Shown: in pieces, positions 8,152-15,736 of the stretch
Layout of the letters: each line of letters starts with the position of its first letter
How positions within the stretch are numbered: position 1 is the stretch's first letter
Assembly (NCBI GenBank): GCA_026770585.1
Contig: MU646430.1
Coordinates: 7,262-32,991 of the forward strand
DNA: 25,730 bases
Direction: 5' to 3'
Origin: Baffinella frigidus
Lineage: Eukaryota > Cryptophyceae > Cryptomonadales > Baffinellaceae
Notes under the pieces: generated by a model
What the model saw: the letters and a program-made list of their open reading frames with translations, nothing else
Database searches by the model: none
Told to the model about the DNA's origin: nothing
Program-made: the position numbers and the translations under genes

Positions 8152-8157
8152 AATAAA
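8152..8157 (+). terminator. AATAAA poly(A) signal for the GxxExxY gene
   Basis: AATAAA 10 bp after the stop, in the context AAATAAACGTG, which is repeated exactly at 11391-11401 after the ankyrin gene at 10324-11295. Confidence 0.6.
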
Positions 8158-8450
8158 CGTGTTTTAATTACACACACACACCCACGCAGCCCAACACCGG
8201 GACCACTAGTTTGCATGTGCAGGGGGTTATACAACACGTATTGTATGTGAATATACAACACGTAGTGTTGTACTCCGGCACCCCGCCGCGATCACACCTC
8301 GTATGCGCATGAGTGTGTCAATCAGATGTGATGGATTGTGTGCGAGGCAGAGACTGCGCATAGCACAAGGGCCTCTGCTTTAGGGGCATGTGACACAGTA
8401 AGTTGGAAATGATGAATATTTATTGAATATCACTACTACTACTACTACTA

Positions 8451-8488
<38 letters not shown>
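8158..8488. other. Convergent intergenic region with hairpins and microsatellites
   Basis: No gene is seen. It contains two related inverted sequences: TACAACACGTATTGTA near 8230-8245 and a perfect hairpin TACAACAC-GTA-GTGTTGTA near 8253-8272. A short (ACT)n run at about 8431-8447 and a (CA)n run at 8451-8488 end at the stop codon of the minus-strand gene. The minus-strand AATAAA (complement of 8419-8424) lies here. Confidence 0.6.
8419..8424 (-). terminator. AATAAA poly(A) signal for the gene at 8489-9073
   Basis: TTTATT on the plus strand gives AATAAA on the minus strand, about 65 bp after the stop and beyond the CA and ACT microsatellites. Confidence 0.5.
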
Positions 8489-8490
<2 letters not shown>

Positions 8491-9073
8491 AATCGAGCAA
8501 AGCCGACGAGTTGTCGCAGTTGCAAGTGTTGCACCTCTTTTCGAATCCAGGCTCCGACACCAGGCACGACGGACACACTTCACACTCCCGGAGAATCATC
8601 GAGCCGCTTGCGTTGACACTGTCATACGGAACCTTCTTCGAGGTGTCGACGAATGCGTGGCACAGCGTGCACGGGAGGTAACCGATACCGTCGAGGTGCC
8701 AGCTGTCTTCGTAGCATGCAATACCAGCGTCGTTGGTGTATGGGCGGATGTCGAGGCTGAAGTTGCGGTTGCAAAGATCGAGCGTCTCTAGGAAGCCACC
8801 CATTGGCTTGTATTTGATGTTGCACGCCTCGCAGACGAGGTATCCCGTGCAGACGCAGGTGCCGATGCGGTTCACGCGTTTGAGGACGCACTCTTCGGAG
8901 AGGGGGTCCAGAACGCAAGGACGGGGCGCGTGTGCCTTGGGCGCTTTCGGAGCCTTGGCGATCTTGACTTTGCGCAGTTTGGAGTTGGGCACCCTGGCCT
9001 TCTTCTCGACAGGGTTGTGGAACTTGGCGACAGATGTCGTGCTGGTGAAACGTGTCCATGTGAACGAATCCAT
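8489..9073 (-). CDS. Cys-rich putative zinc-binding protein with basic linker
   Basis: 194 residues from the ATG at 9073, which lies about 40 bp after a TATTTAAGG box. Residues 24-51 are Lys/Pro/Ala-rich and could be a nuclear localisation or nucleic-acid-binding linker. The rest carries repeated Cys pairs: C73-x-C75, C81-x2-C84, C120, H126, C135-x2-C138 with H139, C164-x2-C167-x2-C170, and C181-x2-C184-x-C186. This suggests two or three zinc-binding modules. It shares a loose C...H...CxxC arrangement with the protein at 3713-4339, and the two may be distant relatives. I do not recognise the family. The plus-strand frames opposite are shadows. Confidence 0.65.
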
Positions 9074-9111
9074 GTTGTTTTGTTGGAGATATGATCGCCC
9101 AATCTGGACCA

Positions 9112-9122
9112 CCTTAAATACT
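9112..9122 (-). promoter_or_regulatory. TATA-like box for the gene at 8489-9073
   Basis: Reads AGTATTTAAGG on the minus strand, 39-49 bp before the ATG. It shares the core TATTTAAGG with 4993. Confidence 0.55.
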
Positions 9123-9276
9123 ATTGAACTGAAATTCCGTTTCCGATCGAGGTGGCAAACCGTGACTAGTTTGTTTGTAAAACGTGTCAGTCAACTCACA
9201 TTCCTCTACGTCGTACGTGTTGACACAAACGCATAAACATCCGATATTTCGACATGGGGGCTCCAAATCACACGAC

Positions 9277-9816
9277 ATGGTGTCTAGCACGCCGATCACA
9301 GACGATGATCTCACTAAAATTATGAGGGCCCGGTTCCTGCGTGCGTTGAAGATCCTACTGGCGGCTGTGCCATCTACCCAGGGCCCTGGACTTGTCTCGA
9401 AAATCACGAAGTACACGCGCGGAGAATCCGGTGCTGCGGTTGATGTACCATCCCGCCCAATCAACAAATTCGCGAGCGTGCAGAATGACCTGTGTGGCAA
9501 TGACATTGGGCTGGTCTAATTCTATGTGTCGACGTGTGTGCAGTTGCTGCGGTTCTGCGTGGAGATGTGCGCGGAGAACAACTACACCGACCTCTCCCGC
9601 CAATTCCGTGATGTGTTTGATATGCACCAAATGGCGTATAGCAAGGTGGTCGCAGAGGCACAGCGATTGGAAGTGAATAGGGCCAAGTGCGTCGCGTTGG
9701 TTATGGGGCACCACAAACGACTCGGGGCGGGCTCGCATGTGAGCTCCATCGATGCCGAGGTTCTGAGAATTGTCGTGGCAGCCGCGGGTCTCAGGGGGTG
9801 CAGTTACTTAGGATAG
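9277..9816 (+). pseudogene. Split gene: one frame interrupted by an in-frame TAA
   Basis: The frame opens at the ATG at 9277, runs 80 codons to a TAA at 9517-9519, and continues in the same frame for another 98 codons to the stop at 9814-9816. The downstream half has no nearby ATG (first Met well inside), which argues for a nonsense mutation or sequencing error in one original gene rather than two genes. The C-terminal segment (MGHHKRLGAGSHVSSIDAEV, then LRIV) matches the end of the ankyrin protein at 10324-11295, so the two are probably related in their tails. No ankyrin repeat is visible here. A TATA-like ATAAACATC lies at 9232, and AATAAA follows at 9859. An overlapping out-of-frame 23-codon upstream frame starts at 9254. 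Confidence 0.6.
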
Positions 9817-10270
9817 GGACCGCCGCGGTGTATAGATGTACCACGAAAGTGTGCGTTTAATAAACTCATCGATCATAGTTGTGGACGTGTCCCTATGCGT
9901 GAAATGTGAGCGTGTTAGTGGATACAGTACTAAAGTCCATCAATGCCATATGTCAATACTAGCTCGGACGGTCTCTGGTGATGAATGTAGCGGGGTCTAG
10001 CGACACACCCTATATGGATCCAAGTTTGTTCCGTGTGGTTGTCGTGCGGACAACCCCCCGTGTTTCGTACGGCAGCGTACAGGCTTCTCTCATCGACACA
10101 GACGAGATGCCTTTAGCACGTGCACAATCTGCACCGTGATCGCATGCGGTGCGATGTCGAGAGTAGTATGTGTATTCTGGAGAATCGATGAATTCTGGTC
10201 ACGTCCCCCTCCCTGTGTGTTTCGTGTCGTGTCCGGGGTTGGATAACTGGCCGGTCGATGTTGAACACTG
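9817..10270. other. Gene-free intergenic region
   Basis: About 450 bp between the split gene and the next promoter. It includes AATAAA at 9859-9864 for the upstream unit. I see no convincing gene; antisense frames here lack promoters and motifs. Confidence 0.5.
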
Positions 10271-10280
10271 CATATAAAAG
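10271..10280 (+). promoter_or_regulatory. TATA box for the ankyrin gene at 10324
   Basis: CATATAAAAG about 44-53 bp before the ATG at 10324. It lies downstream of an in-frame ATG at 10258, which argues against that earlier start. Confidence 0.6.
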
Positions 10281-10323
10281 ATACTTCGTCCGCCAGACGA
10301 CACTCGTCAGAAACCATTGCAGA

Positions 10324-11295
10324 ATGCCTGCCATGAAAATTACGTTCAGTCCGTCCTTCATCGAGACAAAGAAGTTTACGTATCGCTCTGGTCCGGGTAA
10401 CCTGTATTGCTTTGCCCGGGAGTTCGAGCTCTGGCGGCGTTACTGGGATTGCCAACCAGCGCCGATCCCGGGGGCCGTCAAGGGCACCGTCAAGAAGCCC
10501 CAGCCGGCCACACGACAGGAAGAGGCGGACGCGTTGTTGATGGTCGCGACGCAAAAGTCAACGGAGAAGAGCGTGCTGCTCCTGGACTCGGGCGCATCGC
10601 CCAACGCCTTCACGCCGCATCAAGGGAAACGCGCGATCATATGGGTTGCTGAGAAACGCGACCCCGTCCTCCTGCGCAAGTTCATCGACATGGGGGCCAA
10701 CACGATCGAGGGGTGCGTATTGCAAGCGGCTATGTGCAACCAGCACCACGCACTCGAGATGGTTACGATGCTGGTCGAAGCAGGGGTCCCGTTGGATAGC
10801 AACCAATACTTTTCCAACTACACCGCTCTCGAGGCCGCCGTTCGGTCCAAGAACACCGACGTGGTTCGATACATCGTAGCACAGGGTGTCGACGTCAACC
10901 AGCAGGACCCCAACACACTTCGAACATCCATCCACCACGCACCCTGTTCTTGTAACACACCACACCGCGTTGCATACCCGTATGGAATGCCTATGGACCC
11001 ACCCCCGCCCGCAGTGTTCGTCTCGTGCAACCCGCTCCTTCTCGGGACGCTGGTAAGCCTCGGAGCTGATCTCACCATCGCACGCATGGGACAAACAGCA
11101 TGCCTGAAATCCGTGAACGAGTACAAAGGCAAGCTCATGGCGGAACGCAGGCTTGCATTCGCCATGGTCCTTCATGCCAGACTGGGTGAGAGAGCGATGG
11201 TTAAGACACTCGACGAGGAGGTGGTGCGCATGGTGTTAGAGGTCGGCACGCCGTACGAACCCGCTACACTGCCACTACTTGACTACTGGGATTAG
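10324..11295 (+). CDS. Ankyrin-repeat protein with F-box-like C-terminal motif
   Basis: 323 residues. The start at 10324 is chosen over 10258 because the TATA box lies between them. Residues 1-65 are a non-repeat N-terminus rich in aromatics. Degenerate ankyrin repeats occupy about residues 67-265, for example 80-98 (KSVLLLDSGASPNAF), 103-130, 132-165 (LEMVTMLVEAGVPLD) and 167-195 (YTALEAAVRSKNTDVVRYIV, then AQGVDVNQQD). A Cys/His/Pro-rich insert covers 200-230. Residues 278-306 (FAMVLHARLGERAMVKTLDE, then EVVRMV) match the end of the split gene at 9277-9816. A leucine-rich tail with a conserved Asp-Glu-Val core recalls the F-box-like ends of viral ankyrin proteins, but this comparison is inference. 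AATAAA in an AAATAAACGTG context follows the stop. Confidence 0.8.
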   Translation: MPAMKITFSPSFIETKKFTYRSGPGNLYCFAREFELWRRYWDCQPAPIPGAVKGTVKKPQPATRQEEADALLMVATQKSTEKSVLLLDSGASPNAFTPHQGKRAIIWVAEKRDPVLLRKFIDMGANTIEGCVLQAAMCNQHHALEMVTMLVEAGVPLDSNQYFSNYTALEAAVRSKNTDVVRYIVAQGVDVNQQDPNTLRTSIHHAPCSCNTPHRVAYPYGMPMDPPPPAVFVSCNPLLLGTLVSLGADLTIARMGQTACLKSVNEYKGKLMAERRLAFAMVLHARLGERAMVKTLDEEVVRMVLEVGTPYEPATLPLLDYWD

Positions 11296-11391
11296 GTGTG
11301 TGTGTGTGTGGAAGGTGGAATAGGGTTAGTCGGGCTCCGTTGTAGGACAAGTCGGTTGTGTGTATTTTGTAATGAAACTCCCTTTAACACA

Positions 11392-11397
11392 AATAAA
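11392..11397 (+). terminator. AATAAA poly(A) signal after the ankyrin gene
   Basis: AATAAA about 96 bp after the stop at 11295, in the same 11-base context AAATAAACGTG as at 8151-8161. Confidence 0.6.
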
Positions 11398-11546
11398 CGT
11401 GCCACGTGTCGTGTCCCCTCACACCCCGTCTTTTCATTGTACCTGCTATAAGCAGAGATCGGGTGTGCACGTCCCCAGCCATCTCCCGTGATCTCGCATG
11501 TGACAGTACGTGTTTTCACATTTATTTGGTCGACTTTTACAACCGC

Positions 11547-11624
11547 TCAACATGCACACGAACTGGGGGAATCAACGTGCACACAAAATGGGGAAGAGCC
11601 AACGTGCATAAGAACTGGAGGCAG
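11547..11624 (+). repeat. Three short tandem repeats upstream of an ankyrin gene
   Basis: Three units of 24-27 bp with the pattern CAAC(A/G)TGCA(C/T)A(C/A)(G/A)AA(C/A)TGG(G/A)G lie at about 11548, 11572 and 11599, 60-140 bp before the ATG at 11687. They could be regulatory or part of a 5' UTR. The upstream region 11398-11546 has a weak TATA-like GCTATAAGCAG at about 11447. Confidence 0.5.
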
Positions 11625-11686
11625 GTTGACGGGATCGCTTGACACATCCCGACGCCCACGCACACGACGCATAGAAACGCTCGGAG

Positions 11687-12236
11687 ATGCCGCCCTCAAC
11701 CACTGCGGGTCTGTCGATAGAGGATCTCAAGCGCCTACTGCCTGGGACATGCGACGATGTGGAGGAAACGCTGGCAAAGTGTCTGTCGGTGGTGCCACGT
11801 TCTGCTGTCAGAGTGTACAACCTCACCGAGGCCGTGGAGTGCATCTTGAAGGGGGGGAAGGTAAAGGGCGAAAATGCCGACCTGTCCGATAACAAGACGC
11901 TGTTGATGGCCGCGGCGGAGATGGGATTCGTGGGCGTCATCCAGACGTTCATCGACAACGGGCTGACTCTTGGAGTGCCACCAATCGAAGCCTGTTGCGA
12001 TGGGGATTGGACTGCTCTCACCTACGCTGTTGCAAATTGTCAAGTGGGAGCTGTGAACGCACTAATCAATGGTGGCGCGACTGTCAACGGTCGAGATCTC
12101 AATGGACTTACACCACTTCACCACGCGGCGGCTTTGGAAGTCCCTTTAACATCGAGGGGGTGCCAGGAGCAGATCAAGATGATTCACCTTCTACTCGAAG
12201 CGGGTGCCAACGTCAATTCTCTCTGTGTCCACGATT
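11687..12236 (+). pseudogene. Ankyrin-repeat gene cut by a copia fragment
   Basis: Begins at the ATG at 11687 and reads as an ankyrin protein for about 180 codons: a helical N-terminus (1-65), then repeats at about residues 70-100 (KTLLMAAAEMGFVGVIQTFI), 108-138 (TALTYAVANCQVGAVNALIN) and 140-178 (TPLHHAAALEV; MIHLLLEAGANVNSLC). Near 12227-12243 the ankyrin pattern ends mid-repeat and a Ty1/copia RNase H frame starts in a different register. The ankyrin frame then runs through meaningless sequence to a stop at 12335-12337. The 3' part of the gene is missing from this window. The exact junction cannot be fixed without an intact homologue. Confidence 0.7.
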
Positions 12237-12604
12237 GGTCTGGTCTGGCTACGACGCATCCTCGCTGCCTTCGGGCACCACCAGAAGGGACCAACTCCGC
12301 TGGGGGAAGACAACCGCGCCTGCATCCTGATGTCTGAAGCGTCGGGGCAGAAGGACCGCGTCAAGCACATTGATCTTCGCGTGTGGAGCCTCAAGGAGAA
12401 GGTCGCCGAGGGAGTAGTACGACTGCACGCCGTCGCCACCAACTACATGCCGGCCGACATCTTCACCAAGGCCCTGCCGCAACCGGCGTTCGAGCGCCAC
12501 CGCGCCGTCCTCCAAGGCCTCGCGCGTCCTCCACCGATGCTCCCCGTAGTGCCTCTGTAATTAGGAGAAATCCACCCTCCATGACTGGAGCGTGAGGGGG
12601 AGTC
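12237..12604 (+). mobile_element. 5'-truncated Ty1/copia retrotransposon remnant (RNase H end)
   Basis: In the frame ending at the stop at 12558-12560 the sequence has the C-terminal RNase H features of Ty1/copia polyproteins: VWLRRILAAFG, EDNRACILMSEASGQKD with the catalytic Asp-Asn, VKHIDLRVW, and the closing block ATNYMPADIFTKALPQPAFE. Gag, protease, integrase and reverse transcriptase are absent, so this is a 3' fragment that cannot move by itself. A purine-rich GAGGGGGAG tract at about 12591-12601 fits a polypurine tract before a 3' LTR. Confidence 0.85.
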
Positions 12605-13030
12605 TGGGGATAAATCCCCCCTAGGAGTAGTTCCAGTGACTTTACACAAGTCACGTCCACTAGGACCACATTAGACCAAATGTACACATTCGGCCCCGCC
12701 GGAGATAAATCCGGGCGGTTGGATGGATTCCCTTTCTTCAGTGAAAGCCTCATACTCAACACGTCACCGTGTCTCGAGCCTCCGCCGCCCCGCCTGGGCG
12801 CCAGAGGAATCTTCTGTCCTCTGGGGTATCCGTGGTTGAACACCCCAAGAGAACCACCCTTTATCCCTTTTCCACGAGCCTCTGCAATGGAGAGCTCAAC
12901 GCGATCCGAAAGCAAAAATGCTTTCTCTGCAGTCCTTTCTACGAAAGGGCGTGTCGTTGGCATATGTTGGGAGCATTTAAAACCTGAAGGACCTAAAGGG
13001 CAGGAAAAGTCCTAAAGGACGCTTTTTGGT
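12605..13030 (+). mobile_element. Probable 3' LTR-derived sequence of the copia remnant
   Basis: Gene-free sequence immediately after the candidate polypurine tract. It contains GGGGATAAATCCCC near 12606 and a related AGATAAATCC near 12703. The segment at 12905-13020 ends in TATGTTGGGAG and repeated CTAAAGGAC motifs that recur, direct or inverted, up to 13930. TGTTGGGA resembles the start of many copia LTRs. LTR borders are not resolved. Confidence 0.45.
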
Positions 13031-13925
13031 GTCTGTCTGCTGTTGTTCTCTGGCGCTTGGATTTCCTTTAACTTTGCTGACTTCCGTCCATTGGGGGAAT
13101 CCTCTACACATCCACCTGTCTCCATCCCTCAACTTTGCTGACCTCCGTACATTGGGGGAAACATCTGCATTTGTTTGGCTTGTGAACAGTTTGACATCTG
13201 AGGTATCCGTGGTTGGAGCTCCTATGAGCCTAACGATGGGATACCATGGGCCTTCAGCCGACTTGCTGGTCCTGGTGTGTGTGCAAGTGTGAACCTATTT
13301 GGTTTAACTCAAACACCCGATGAGGATACCCTTTGGCCGGTTTTTGCTGCGATCCTCTGCACCGGGGGGGCCTGAATGTGATCCGAAAGGAAGCATGGCT
13401 TTTCTGCAGAACAAGTTCCACTGTCCGCCTATGTTGGGAGCTCGAAGAACCTAATTAAGGAGCTAAAGGACCCACCTAAAGGACACGAAGCATAAACCTA
13501 AAGGACCTAAAGAACCTTGGTAACTGAGCTTGAGAGAGGAGAGCTCATCCTCTGGGGTTTCAGTTTCTCCCACAAGAAAATGTATTGGGAACGGGCAAAA
13601 GTCTGCACGCAGCCGGGGTGGTCCCACGCCAGAGTGTTCGCGGGGGTTCATTTTTTAAAACCGTCTAGGATACGGTTGGCAACTTTTGAAAACCACTGCT
13701 GAGAGGGAATTGACTTTTGGCGACCCCTTCCAAGGGGTCGCCTCGAAGAGAGCGAGAGAGGGAGGGTCCCTTAGGTCCCTTAGGTTCTTCGAGCTCCCAA
13801 CATAGGCGGACACCGGAACTTATCCGGGAGGGGGGGGTCCTTTAGGTCCTTGAGGTTTTAATTTCTCCCAACATATGCCAACGACACGCCCTTCCGTAGA
13901 AAGGACTGCAGAGAAAGCATTTTTG
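12905..13925. repeat. Nested inverted repeats with TGTTGGGAG / CTAAAGGAC arms
   Basis: The outer arms are 12908-12996 and 13842-13925, roughly 90% identical when one is inverted (CTTTCTCTGCAGTCCTTTCT, then GTGTCGTTGGCATATGTTGG). The inner arms are about 13410-13500 and 13768-13830, sharing TGTCCGCCTATGTTGGGAGC. A perfect palindrome with 11-bp arms and a 2-base centre (13719-13742) sits between the inner arms. The layout could be a composite of two retroelement ends in opposite orientation or a foldback element. No gene is seen from 12605 to 14015. Confidence 0.65.
13066..13160 (+). repeat. 60-bp tandem duplication
   Basis: AACTTTGCTGACTTCCGTCC followed by ATTGGGGGAA at about 13069 is repeated with two changes at about 13129. 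It lies inside the inverted-repeat region. Confidence 0.6.
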
Positions 13926-14015
13926 GGCGGAACCACGAACAAGAAAATCAGAATGGGCTCATAACCCCAACGTGAGCTCATAACCTGTACATAGGATTTC
14001 AGGGACCGTGGCGCG

Positions 14016-14943
14016 ATGCGCGGCCGATTATGGCCGCGCCTGTCGCTGCTGCTGACCCTGGCCACGATCTGCGGCACGGTGGACCCTCTTCCTGTGCTTC
14101 CTCCGCCCCGGGAGGCCCGCAGCCGCCCGCCGCGCTGCAACATCCCTGAAGCTGGTCTGCGCCCACCGCCTGGAGGGCGCGGGCAACCGCCGGGGCCCGT
14201 GGCCGTGGTTGGCTGGGGTTCGGATGTGGACCCGCAGGTTGTGAAGTTGATGGAGCGGGCGGTGCTGGAGGGTGGGGAGGGGCTCGCCGGGGATTCAGAG
14301 GCGCTCCGCGAACTGCACGACGGGATGCTCCAGGCAAGATCCCGACCGCTTTCCTCGCTCCCCCCCGGGCGAGTGACTGATAGGTGCGGGCTCGGTGTCT
14401 TGATATTGTTCGGGCTCCTTACTGGGCCCGCCTTGCGTGTGAGGATGGTGGGCCTGACCCCTGCTCCGGGGTATGCAGTTGCGCTTGAACCGAGTGTACC
14501 CCCGGCGGGTGGACGTTGCGGAGCTGCGAGCGAGGGCCAGGACGGGGCGCTCGCGGGAGCAGAAACCTGCGGGCGAGGACCCGGGCGGGATGCACCTCCT
14601 GCGGGTGCGAGCCATTGCGGAGGCGGAGTGGCACGGGGCCGTGCGGGTGGTGCCGTACGACGGGGGAGGGGGCGTGCGCTTCGCGCTGCTCTGGCGGGTT
14701 GCGCCGGACCGGGTCAGCCCGTCGAGCCACGAGCCAGCGCGGGACGTGAACGTTTCGAGACTAACGTTCCAGCCGCTGCACCCTTCGATCGATAGGCCGC
14801 TCTGGACGGTCTGTTCCCTTGCCTCGTTCCGAATCTCTCCCCAGAGAGATTCACCTTGCCTCGTCCCGAAACAGAGAGGGATCCCCACCAGCAACCCGAT
14901 GCAGCTTATAACCGGATCGGGTACTGTAGTAATTTTCAGCTAA
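14016..14943 (+). CDS. Probable two-exon GC-rich gene of unknown function
   Basis: Exon 1 (14016-14333) reads as a protein in one frame: a hydrophobic N-terminus like a signal peptide (LSLLLTLATICG), a Pro/Arg-rich stretch, then a convincing segment (WGSDVDPQVVKLMERAVLEG). From 14479 a different frame becomes protein-like (YPRRVDVAELRARART, then AIAEAEWHGAVRVVPYDGG). A GC-AG intron at 14334-14478 would join them in phase 0: the donor CAG|GCAAGA is the usual GC-donor context and the acceptor is TATGCAG. This intron is my inference. The second frame stays open to 14943, but coding quality drops after about 14740, so the true end may be missing. No family is recognised. The gene differs from the island in composition and looks host-derived. 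Confidence 0.4.
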
Positions 14944-15424
14944 ACCACAGAAATCTCTTCGGTATCTCCCGTCAGCAATTCGAGGTCCCTAGGGTTTCCT
15001 ACCGTAGGGTCATAGGAAAGATGTTTTTTAAAATCAAATGCCCGAATCCTGGGGAGGATCCGATACAAGCTGCTACGGGTTGCTGGTGGCCACTATGCCT
15101 GTTGCCCAAGGCGAGTGAGATCCACCTTTTCCATGGTGAAAAAATACTCCCAGTCCCGTGAGATTGGACAGGTGGTACCCCGCGTGTCGCGAGAAGCGCC
15201 TAGTTTTGCCCGACAGCAGACCCCTTCATTTTCGCGCTGCTCTACTACACTGCTAGGGCGAAGTTTTTGTATTAGTCAACTCAAGGCGAAAATCGAAAAT
15301 TGAAGTACATCGAACGTGTATCCCGTTTCTAAAGCTGACAGATTTATGGGGGCGTTGACTTTTACAAAATCTCGGGATTCGCAGTGTACTCCAAGAAAAT
15401 CAGCCATCGAATACATCCTTCCAG
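14944..15424. other. Gene-free stretch
   Basis: About 480 bp without a convincing gene. It contains GTTGACTTTT near 15354, a motif that recurs in several foldback elements further on. A polypyrimidine run and CCTTCCAG acceptor-like site at about 15417-15424 precede the next fragment. Confidence 0.4.
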
Positions 15425-15736
15425 ATGCGTTCGAAATGGGCAAACCAATCAAAGTCGCTGAAGAGCGTTTTGGAGCAGATCCGGGTGGAGGACGGGGACA
15501 CGACAGGGTGGAACGCCGCGTTTTCGGACGCGATCGCATGGAACGACGCGTTCTCGGACGCGCCTGAGCGAAGCGGCGCGTTTTCGGAGGGCGGTGGGGA
15601 CGTGACGGGGAATAGAAGGCGGGGGACGTGGAGTGGGCGGAAAGCCCCGGATCCGGCGCACGTGCGGGAGGCTGTGCTTGCTGACTTCTTTGATGAGGTG
15701 CCGTTTATGGTTTATGGTTTAGGGCTTAGGGGTTAG
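15425..15736 (+). pseudogene. Gene fragment running into telomere-like repeats
   Basis: Open frame with a protein-like centre (SLKSVLEQIRVEDGDTTGWN), an internal repeat (WNAAFSDA, WNDAFSDA, SGAFSEGG), and VREAVLADFFDEVPF just before the frame enters TTTAGGG-like sequence near 15705. It probably begins with an exon after the CCTTCCAG acceptor and lost its 3' part at the boundary with the telomere-like repeats. No family is recognised. Confidence 0.35.

Noticed and set aside
8423-9236. Plus-strand frames opposite the Cys-rich gene
   Set aside because: They overlap the microsatellite or lack promoter signals; the minus strand has regular CxxC pairs and a TATTTAAG box.
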